From: Devosia sp. 2618
GTDB taxonomy: Bacteria; Pseudomonadota; Alphaproteobacteria; Rhizobiales; Devosiaceae
Assembly (NCBI RefSeq): GCF_040546815.1
Contig: NZ_JBEPOO010000001.1
Coordinates: forward strand, 1,736,001 to 1,800,000
DNA: 64,000 nucleotides
Reading direction: 5' to 3'
The notes beneath the pieces are model-generated. The model was not told the origin of the DNA, made no database searches, and saw only the letters and a list, made by a program, of their open reading frames with translations. The stretch's first letter is position 1. The number at the start of each line of letters is the position of its first letter. The translations under genes were made by a program, and so were the position numbers. Positions 8,272 through 14,692 of this stretch are shown piece by piece.

Positions 8272-8517
8272 ATGAATACCAATCGCCGAAAATTCTCCCG
8301 ACGCCCCGTTGATATCAAGGCCACCGTAGTTGGCGATTCAGGGATGTCCAGGCTGGCCGCCGCCGTGCTCGATCTGTCCGAGAGCGGGGTTCGCGTGCGG
8401 CTGGTTGAAGAGGAGCTAATTCCTACAGAGTGCTACATTCTGTTCGGCAATCGTATGGAGCCCTGCCGACTTGTCTGGCAGACGAGCCGATCGGCCGGAC
8501 TGGTTTTCACCGCGTAG
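8272..8517 (+). CDS. PilZ-domain protein
   Basis: 81 residues, a single PilZ domain. The RxxxR signature is present as RRKFSRRPV near residue 5, and the second motif as DLSESGVRV near residue 34, together the c-di-GMP binding elements of the family. Such stand-alone PilZ proteins are cytoplasmic adaptors in motility, adhesion or polysaccharide control. No operon partner: the neighbours are on the opposite strand. Confidence 0.85.
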   Translation: MNTNRRKFSRRPVDIKATVVGDSGMSRLAAAVLDLSESGVRVRLVEEELIPTECYILFGNRMEPCRLVWQTSRSAGLVFTA

Positions 8518-8531
8518 CGCGCTGTGGTGCT

Positions 8532-9443
8532 TCAGTTCAGATCGCGGGTCAGATCCTTCACGAAATCCAGAAATACCCGCATCTTGGCGGGCATCATGTC
8601 GTTGGGGCGATAATACATATAGAGCGGGAAACGCTCTTCCGCCCAATCGGGCAGTAGCTGAACAAGGCGACCGTCATTGACGTAATCACGCGCGTAGAGT
8701 TCGAGCGGCTGGGCGATGCCCAGGCCGCCCAGACAAGCGCCAAGCAAGGCCCCAGTGTCGTTGACCATCAGACCACCCCGCGCGGGGACGTCCACGACCT
8801 CCTTGCCCTGGTGAAACTGCCAACCAAACGGTCCGCCGTGGCTGGGGTCGCGCATCAGGATGCATTGGTGGCCGGAGGTCAGTTCAGAGGGATGCGTCGG
8901 CGCTCCGTGCGCCGTAACGTAGGACGGTGCTGCACAAGTCAGCACGCGCGTCCGCAGGAGCAGATGGCTGCGCAGCGATGAGGGTTCGGGCTCGCCAAAG
9001 CGGATCGCAACATCAAATCCCTCGGCGACCAAATCGCCCATTCGATCACGCACAGCCAGATCAACCACCAAGTCGGGGTAGCGGGCGAGGAATGGCTGCA
9101 GCCTCGGGGCCAGAAAATAGCTACCGAATGCGGTATCGACATTAATGCGCAGACGGCCACGAACCACACTCGTGGTGCCAGCAGCCTCGGTCGCCGCATC
9201 CTCGATGCCTGCCAGGAGTGGCGATACTTCCTCAAAGAAACGTCGCCCCTCCTCGGTCAGAACGACAGAGCGCGCTGTGCGATGAAACAGCTTGATGCCC
9301 ACGCGCAGTTCAAGCCGGGCTACGGCGCGACTGACACCCGATTGGGTCAAGCCCAGAGCCTCGCCCGCGCGAACAAAGCTGCCCGCCTCGACCACGGCGG
9401 CAAGCACGCCGATGCCGTTGAGCAAGCGACCATCAAAAGCCAT
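8532..9443 (-). CDS. LysR-family transcriptional regulator
   Basis: 303 residues. The N-terminal winged HTH is typical (FVRAGEALGLTQSGVSRAVARLE, then LFHRTARSVVLTEEG), followed by a periplasmic-binding-like effector domain. It lies divergent from a short-chain dehydrogenase gene whose start is 132 bases away, the usual arrangement for a LysR regulator and its target. The closest characterised relatives are probably DhcR/YafC-like regulators; the effector is unknown. Confidence 0.9.
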   Translation of the reverse strand: MAFDGRLLNGIGVLAAVVEAGSFVRAGEALGLTQSGVSRAVARLELRVGIKLFHRTARSVVLTEEGRRFFEEVSPLLAGIEDAATEAAGTTSVVRGRLRINVDTAFGSYFLAPRLQPFLARYPDLVVDLAVRDRMGDLVAEGFDVAIRFGEPEPSSLRSHLLLRTRVLTCAAPSYVTAHGAPTHPSELTSGHQCILMRDPSHGGPFGWQFHQGKEVVDVPARGGLMVNDTGALLGACLGGLGIAQPLELYARDYVNDGRLVQLLPDWAEERFPLYMYYRPNDMMPAKMRVFLDFVKDLTRDLN

Positions 9444-9575
9444 ATCTAGGCCGATTATTTGTCATCATAAGCTCGATCTATATGCGTTTTGGTACCGCAT
9501 TGGAAAGGCCTACATATGCTTCGACGCAAACAGACGGCTCATTGGGAGCCGACAGCGCCAAGGAAAGGCCCTGAA

Positions 9576-10316
9576 ATGTCGAGTACCCAAACTAAGACTG
9601 CCATCGTAACCGGCGCTTCGCGCGGGATCGGCGCGGCCATTGCCGAACGGTTGGCGCGCGATGGCTTCGCTGTCGTCGTCAACTACGCGGGCAATAAGGA
9701 GGCGGCAGATGCGGTCGTCGCCAAGATTGTGGGCGCTGGCGGCAAGGCCATAGCCGTGCAGGCTGATGTGGCAAATTCCGCTGACACCAAACGCCTATTT
9801 GCCGAAGCCGTGAGAGCTTTTGGCGGCGTCGATGTGTTGGTCAACAATGCCGGTATCTTGAGCCTCGCCAAGATTGGCGAGAGTGACGATGCGCTGTTTG
9901 ACCGCCAGGTCGCGACCAACCTCAAGGGCACGTTCAACACATTGCGCGAAGCTGCGGCGCATCTGCGCAATTGCGGACGCATTATCAACTTCTCGACCAG
10001 CGTCGTCGGACTGAAGCTAGAAACATACGGCGTCTACGCAGCGACCAAGGCGGCTGTCGAGACGCTGACCGCAATCATGGCCAAGGAAATGCGCGGACGC
10101 TTGATCACTGTCAACGCCGTTGCGCCCGGACCGACGGCAACCGATCTGTTCCTCAACGGCAAGTCGGACGAGTTGGTCGACCGCATGTCCAAAATGAACC
10201 CACTGGAACGCCTCGGCACGCCAGAGGACATCGCCAGCGCCGTGTCGTTCCTCGCGGGCCCCGACGGCGGCTGGATCAATGGTCAGGTTCTACGCGCCAA
10301 CGGCGGGATGGTTTGA
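9576..10316 (+). CDS. short-chain dehydrogenase/reductase
   Basis: 246 residues, classical SDR. The cofactor motif is TGASRGIG near residue 12, NNAG near 89, catalytic Ser in FSTSVVG, and YxxxK as YAATK. The C-terminal GGWINGQVLRANGGM is typical of FabG-like enzymes with an NADP(H) preference suggested by the Arg in the motif. ATG 9576 is chosen for AAGGAAAG just upstream; the open frame before it has no SDR character. Probably controlled by the divergent LysR regulator. Substrate unknown. Confidence 0.9.
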   Translation: MSSTQTKTAIVTGASRGIGAAIAERLARDGFAVVVNYAGNKEAADAVVAKIVGAGGKAIAVQADVANSADTKRLFAEAVRAFGGVDVLVNNAGILSLAKIGESDDALFDRQVATNLKGTFNTLREAAAHLRNCGRIINFSTSVVGLKLETYGVYAATKAAVETLTAIMAKEMRGRLITVNAVAPGPTATDLFLNGKSDELVDRMSKMNPLERLGTPEDIASAVSFLAGPDGGWINGQVLRANGGMV

Positions 10317-10347
10317 GGTCAGGCGCTCTGTTGACGGGAAATGCGTC

Positions 10348-10821
10348 TTAGAAGTCGAAGCCCATCTGGGAGACTGCCTTTGGAGCGGCAGGCACTTGTT
10401 CGGCACTAGGCGTTGGTTTCGGGGCTCTTGGAGCTTTAGACTTTTTGTCTGCGGGCGCCGCGACAGCTGGGGTGGGCTCAGCAATGGGCTCAGGCGCGAC
10501 AACCGGAACCTCGGTGGCAATCACCGGCGCTGCCTCTGACTCAACCACAGCAGTCTTGGACGGCGGCGTAATTTCTGCCAGCCAATCGGCGACCGGACGC
10601 AGCTTGGTGGGGTGCAGCGCGTAGCGGTTTTCGCGGCCGCTCTTTTTCTCGCTGATCAGACGCGCCTGTTTGAGCACGCGAAGATGCCGGGAGATGGCAG
10701 GTCGGCTGATCTTGAACGATCCCGCCAGCGTGTGGACCGGCTGGGGGCCATCGCGCAGGATTTCGATAATGCGGCACCGCGTTGGATCGGCAAGCGCGAC
10801 GAGAACGTTGATCGGTGGCAT
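10348..10821 (-). CDS. ArsR-family regulator with long Pro/Ala-rich tail
   Basis: 157 residues. Residues 1-85 are an ArsR-type winged HTH (LADPTRCRIIEIL, then FKISRPAISRHLRVLKQA and the KKSGRENRYALHP wing). No Cys-rich metal site is visible, so it is more likely the SdpR-like than the metal-sensing type. Residues 90-150 are a low-complexity Pro/Ala/Glu tail ending in QMGFDF, unusual for this family, which is normally about 100-115 residues. Lies tail-to-tail with the SDR gene. Target unknown. Confidence 0.85.
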   Translation of the reverse strand: MPPINVLVALADPTRCRIIEILRDGPQPVHTLAGSFKISRPAISRHLRVLKQARLISEKKSGRENRYALHPTKLRPVADWLAEITPPSKTAVVESEAAPVIATEVPVVAPEPIAEPTPAVAAPADKKSKAPRAPKPTPSAEQVPAAPKAVSQMGFDF

Positions 10822-11005
10822 AGTGGCTCCAACAGATGTGCATCTGCAGTAGTAACGGCCATGTTACCCGTCAAGCGCCAAGCCCTTGCGGACAAGGGTT
10901 ATTCACCAAAGGAATTGCAAGGAACAGCCCGCGCCGCGCGTTGAACAACGCAACGCAATAATATGGACAAGAAGCTGTCGCAGGATCGGCCCGAAGGAGA
11001 TTGCC

Positions 11006-11689
11006 GTGCCCGATACGAAGTCCAGCTATTCATGGTGGAGCCGCCAACACCGCCCCTACTCCGTTGGAGAGCTGGTGGCCGATGGCATAGTCCATGGCCT
11101 GGGCCTCTTGGTGGCGATTGCGGCTGGGTCGGTCCTACTGGCTTATGCGGTGTTCGTGACGGCGCCCGAGGCGGTGCCAGCGCTGCTGGTTTATCTCGGA
11201 TCGCTGCTGGCGGTGCTTGGCGTCTCGATGGCCTATAATCTTTGGCCGGTGTCCCCGGTCAAAAAAGTGCTGGCGCGGTTCGATCAGGCCGCCATATTCC
11301 TTTTCATCGCAGGGTCCTACACGCCGTTTCTCGCGGTAATGGGCGGAACAACGATTGGCACGATCATGACCACATTCGTGTGGGGCGCGTCGCTGATCGG
11401 TGTTGCGCTGAAGCTGATCGTGCCGGAGCGCTTCGGGCGACTGGCTATCGTCTTGTATCTAGCGATCGGCTGGAGCGGCATTCTGGTGTTTCAGTCGCTA
11501 GCGCAGTCGCTGCCGCCAACCACGATGTGGCTGGTACTGGCAGGCGGCGTCACCTACTCGCTCGGCATCATTTTCCACTTGTGGGAAAAGCTGAAATTCC
11601 AGAACGCGCTATGGCACGTGTTTGTGGTGGCGGGGGCGAGCCTTCACCTGTGGGCGGTAATCGACTTCATGGTCATTCACCGGCTGTAG
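11006..11689 (+). CDS. hemolysin III / YqfA family membrane protein
   Basis: 227 residues with seven predicted membrane segments. Family landmarks are GIVHGLGLL near residue 33, FDQAAIFLFIAGSYTPF in the middle, and GGVTYSLGIIFHLWE plus WHVFVVAGASLHLWAV near the end; the conserved Asp and His residues form the PAQR-like metal site. Start is GTG 11006 with AAGGAG six bases upstream; the frame before that is not protein-like. Despite the name, the function in most bacteria is unknown; the related TrhA affects membrane fatty-acid balance. Confidence 0.85.
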   Translation: MPDTKSSYSWWSRQHRPYSVGELVADGIVHGLGLLVAIAAGSVLLAYAVFVTAPEAVPALLVYLGSLLAVLGVSMAYNLWPVSPVKKVLARFDQAAIFLFIAGSYTPFLAVMGGTTIGTIMTTFVWGASLIGVALKLIVPERFGRLAIVLYLAIGWSGILVFQSLAQSLPPTTMWLVLAGGVTYSLGIIFHLWEKLKFQNALWHVFVVAGASLHLWAVIDFMVIHRL

Positions 11690-12172
11690 TCAGTTGGCCT
11701 TGGGCACAACGCGCGGATGATCCATCGTGTCGCCGGCCTTGAGGCCGATTTCGACCGAGCGGCCCCCGGGGATTTCCAGCACGAACTGCACCGGGCCATC
11801 GGAGGGAATCGAGGTCGGGTCCTGCGGACGCGCGTTGACGTGGATGTTTTTCACCACGCCATTGGCATCGATAAAGATCATGTCGAGCGGGATGAAGGTG
11901 TTGCGCATCCAGAAGGCGACCGGGCCCTGCTCCTTGAAATCGAACAGCATGCCAGCGTCGTCGGCCAGTTCGGTGACGAACATCAGGCCCTTGGCACGGC
12001 TTTCAGCGGTATCGACCACTTCAACGTTGAAGCTGTAGTCGCCCGTTGCCGAGTGCAGCACCAGCTTATTGTCGTCTGCCAAGGCCGAGAGCGGCATGGC
12101 CAGAGCGGCCACAGCAATGATCGCACCGGCGCGGCGCAGCACTGGAGCAAAGCCTTGGGCAAACAACATCAT
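11690..12172 (-). CDS. DUF192 family exported protein
   Basis: 160 residues with a signal peptide (hydrophobic stretch IIAVAALAMPLSALA ending near residue 31). The mature part is DUF192: SRAKGLMFVTEL, FWMRNTFIPLDMIFID and GRSVEIGLKAGD. The function is not established. The start at ATG 12172 or 12169 follows AGGA; the preceding cold-shock gene stops 10 bases upstream, so the two genes probably form an operon, as is common in Rhizobiales. Confidence 0.85.
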   Translation of the reverse strand: MMLFAQGFAPVLRRAGAIIAVAALAMPLSALADDNKLVLHSATGDYSFNVEVVDTAESRAKGLMFVTELADDAGMLFDFKEQGPVAFWMRNTFIPLDMIFIDANGVVKNIHVNARPQDPTSIPSDGPVQFVLEIPGGRSVEIGLKAGDTMDHPRVVPKAN

Positions 12173-12182
12173 ATGAGATTTC

Positions 12183-12800
12183 CTAGTGGGAGGACGGCGC
12201 GTCGCCCCAACCATCGGGCCGGATTTCGGCGACCATAAGGCCTTTCGGGCCATTGCCGTAGCGCACCAGCACATATTGGCCTGGGCGAAGTTCGGTGATG
12301 CCGAAGCGGCGCAGCGTTTCCATATGCACGAAAATGTCCGGAGCACCTTCGCCCGCCGACAGGAAACCGAAGCCACGAATGCGGTTGAACCACTTTACCT
12401 CAAGGCGAACCATGCCCGAGGTCGCTTCGACCACGACATGGGTGCGCGGCGCAGCCATCTGGGCTGGGTGGCGGGCGGTCGAATCATCCATAGAGACGAT
12501 TCGGAAGGCCTGCAGACCGCCGGGGCGATTGAGCGCCTCAACAACGATGCGCGAACCTTCATAGGCCGTCTGGTAGCCGTCGCGGCGCAGGCAGGTGACG
12601 TGCAGCAACACATCGGCCATGCCGTTATCGGGCACGATAAAACCGAAGCCCTTGCCGGCATCAAACCACTTGATTGAGCCTGAAACCTCAATGGTATCGA
12701 GGCCAGCGTCTCCCGCATGAACGTCAGCATGGCCCTCCGCCCCTGTCTCCCCAGACAGATGCGCAGCCTCGTCGCCATCGCCAGTGTGCTTGGCCCCCAT
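12183..12800 (-). CDS. cold-shock protein with two CSD domains
   Basis: About 205 residues from ATG 12800 (GGGGACT just upstream). Two cold-shock domains are visible: the first begins SGSIKWFDAGKGFGFIVPD near residue 40, the second LEVKWFNRIRGFGFLS near residue 130. Both keep RNP1-like KGFGFI/RGFGFL and an RNP2-like VLLHV/IFVHME strand. Such double-CSD proteins are typical for Hyphomicrobiales and bind single-stranded RNA or DNA. The linker is acidic and Ala-rich. It is followed closely by the DUF192 gene. Confidence 0.85.
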   Translation of the reverse strand: MGAKHTGDGDEAAHLSGETGAEGHADVHAGDAGLDTIEVSGSIKWFDAGKGFGFIVPDNGMADVLLHVTCLRRDGYQTAYEGSRIVVEALNRPGGLQAFRIVSMDDSTARHPAQMAAPRTHVVVEATSGMVRLEVKWFNRIRGFGFLSAGEGAPDIFVHMETLRRFGITELRPGQYVLVRYGNGPKGLMVAEIRPDGWGDAPSSH

Positions 12801-12975
12801 AGTCCCCAAAGCCCTTCGTACTCGCCCCGCCGCCGCGAGGTACTCCACATTACAGAGCCACACTGTGTCCGATTCAAAGGCAGTTGTTAAGAGTCTGTTT
12901 GGATTTGGCTCGGTTGCCCTCAAGGACTGCGCTTGCTAGGCCACACTACATCCAATTTCAGGAAGGATATTTGTC

Positions 12976-13392
12976 ATGAAGTACCTGCACACCATGGTTC
13001 GGGTGACCAATGTCGAGGACAGCCTCAACTTTTATTGCAAGGGCCTGGGTCTCGAAGAGGTGCGTCGCCGCGAAAATGAGAAGGGTCGCTTCACGCTGAT
13101 TTTCCTCAAGGCGCCGGGCGATGAGGGTGGTGAAGTTGAGCTCACCTATAACTGGGATGCCGAGGCCTATTCCGGCGGGCGCAATTTTGGCCACCTGGCC
13201 TACCGCGTCGCCGATATCTATGCGCTGTGCCAGCACCTGATGGATATGGGCGTCACCATCAACCGTCCGCCACGCGATGGGCACATGGCTTTCGTGCGCT
13301 CGCCGGATGGCATTTCGGTCGAACTGATTCAGGATGGCACTCTGCCCCCGCAGGAACCCTGGGCTTCCATGCCCAATACCGGCCAGTGGTAG
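12976..13392 (+). CDS. gloA: lactoylglutathione lyase (glyoxalase I)
   Basis: 138 residues, VOC fold. It isomerises the methylglyoxal-glutathione hemithioacetal to S-lactoylglutathione. GloA signatures are clear: MVRVTNVEDSLNFY at the N-terminus, VELTYNW with the metal-binding Glu, NFGHLAYRV with the metal His, and SPDGISVELIQ with the final Glu. AGGA sits shortly before the ATG. It is divergent from the cold-shock gene. Confidence 0.93.
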   Translation: MKYLHTMVRVTNVEDSLNFYCKGLGLEEVRRRENEKGRFTLIFLKAPGDEGGEVELTYNWDAEAYSGGRNFGHLAYRVADIYALCQHLMDMGVTINRPPRDGHMAFVRSPDGISVELIQDGTLPPQEPWASMPNTGQW

Positions 13393-13416
13393 TTTTCCAC
13401 TGATGATAAGGTAACT

Positions 13417-13454
13417 TTTCGCTAACCGTGGCGCTTAGCGCGCGGTTAGCGAAA
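13417..13454. terminator. long nested hairpin after gloA
   Basis: Two perfect 12-base arms (TTTCGCTAACCG / CGGTTAGCGAAA) enclose an 11-base perfect palindrome (GCGCT-T-AGCGC). It begins 25 bases after the gloA stop. Only a short TTTT (about 13466) follows, so it is a plausible but not classical intrinsic terminator; it could also be a regulatory element for the next gene. Confidence 0.45.
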
Positions 13455-13533
13455 CCGATCGTATTTTAGCGACTTCAACCCACTGACCAAGTTTTGTTGC
13501 GAAAACGCAACACCGGTCGTTTGGAAGCCGCTC

Positions 13534-14010
13534 ATGCGTACCACTTTTCGCTCCATAATTGCTGTTGCCGTCTGCGCGCTCTCGCTGGGCGCCTGCGTGC
13601 CCATGGCAATGTTCGCCAGTTCCAGCGGCTCGGGCTATGCGGGCAAGAAGAATGACTGGGGCACCATCGTCGCCAGCAATGACGTCAACGCCTTCTGCAT
13701 CTCGCCCAAGCTGCGATTCCTGATTTGGGAATTTGAGGGCGAGTTCGGCCGCAAGGTCGTGATGCATTCCGGTTATCGCGATGGACAGCATAATGCGGCG
13801 GCCGGCGGGGCGGACAATTCCTATCATACCAAGTGCATGGCGGCGGACTTCTATATACCCGGCGTCGACAAGCAGCGTCTGATCGCCTTCGCCATGCGCA
13901 CCAGCAGCGTTGGCGGGCTTGGCTGCTATCCGGGCCGCCCCTTCATTCATGTCGACGTTCGCGACCGTCCGCGCGGCTATAATCGGCCGGTCACTTTCTC
14001 GGGCTGTTGA
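13534..14010 (+). CDS. lipoprotein with peptidase M15 (DUF882/YcbK-like) domain
   Basis: 158 residues. A lipobox LGAC near residue 20 marks a lipoprotein. The rest is a small D-Ala-D-Ala-carboxypeptidase-like domain: SGYRDGQHN, HTKCMAADFYIPG and HVDVRDRP give the zinc ligands His, Asp and His of the M15 family. It probably acts on peptidoglycan in the periplasm. It stands alone, with a strong hairpin before it and a tRNA gene after it. Confidence 0.8.
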   Translation: MRTTFRSIIAVAVCALSLGACVPMAMFASSSGSGYAGKKNDWGTIVASNDVNAFCISPKLRFLIWEFEGEFGRKVVMHSGYRDGQHNAAAGGADNSYHTKCMAADFYIPGVDKQRLIAFAMRTSSVGGLGCYPGRPFIHVDVRDRPRGYNRPVTFSGC

Positions 14011-14090
14011 AAACTTCAGGTTGGCGAAAAAATTTGCGCAAATGGGTTGCGCATCTGAAATCCCCCAACTATACGACCACCAGCGCTTAG

Positions 14091-14165
14091 GCGCCCTTCG
14101 TCTATCGGTTAGGACGGCACCCTTTCACGGTGCAGAGAGGGGTTCGATTCCCCTAGGGCGTACCA
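14091..14165 (+). tRNA. tRNA-Glu (UUC)
   Basis: 75 bases including encoded CCA. Acceptor arms GCGCCCU and AGGGCGU pair (with one terminal G-U), the anticodon stem GCACC/GGUGC encloses loop CUUUCAC with anticodon UUC, and the T loop is GGGGTTCGATTCCCC. Confidence 0.95.
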
Positions 14166-14201
14166 ATCTTCCTTGCTAGCGGAAGAGCTGCAGCTAGCAC
14201 C

Positions 14202-14240
14202 TAATCCTGCCCCAGAGCCTAATCTCTGGGGCAAGGATTA
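14202..14240. terminator. strong hairpin between the two tRNA-Glu genes
   Basis: TAATCCT-GCCCCAGAG pairs with CTCTGGGGC-A-AGGATTA (16 bp with one bulged A) around a 6-base loop, 36 bases after the first tRNA. No T-run follows, so it may be a processing signal or a factor-dependent terminator. Confidence 0.4.
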
Positions 14241-14365
14241 CGAACCAGAGTTCTCTGCCAGCCAGACACTCCGGCGCCGGGGATGGAAGACCCATCACCT
14301 CCCCTAGAACACGTCCGATGGTAAGTTGATGCGGCTTTAATATCGCATCTGCAGGATTTGGTTAC

Positions 14366-14440
14366 GCGCCCATCGTCTATCGGTCAGGACGGCACCCTCT
14401 CACGGTGCAGAGCGGGGTTCGATTCCCCGTGGGCGTACCA
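14366..14440 (+). tRNA. tRNA-Glu (CUC)
   Basis: 75 bases with encoded CCA. Acceptor arms are GCGCCCA and UGGGCGU; anticodon loop CUCUCAC gives CUC. It is nearly identical to the tRNA-Glu (UUC) 200 bases upstream, differing in the anticodon and a few stem positions, which indicates an old tandem duplication. Confidence 0.95.
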
Positions 14441-14692
14441 AACCAATCTCTCCTTCCACTCCATATGTTGCACGCGATTCTTCACGTTGCGAATTATCGT
14501 CGTCGCATGGCGTTTGCGTGCGCTGCCAGATCGTGCCCAGTCCTCATTGATCGTCACTAGACGATAGAATGATGGGGCGCGACGATATTTCGGGTTGCGA
14601 AAAACCGTTAGTCAGTTGAAAAGCAAAGCAGAGGCGCTCGAAACGCCTTTTCCGATTCATAATCACGCCATTGAAAGGTCACCCCTGCGACA

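Noticed and set aside
14633-14651. AGGCG-loop-CGCCTTTT hairpin before mrpA
   Set aside because: Short stem without a clear gene to terminate; could be chance.
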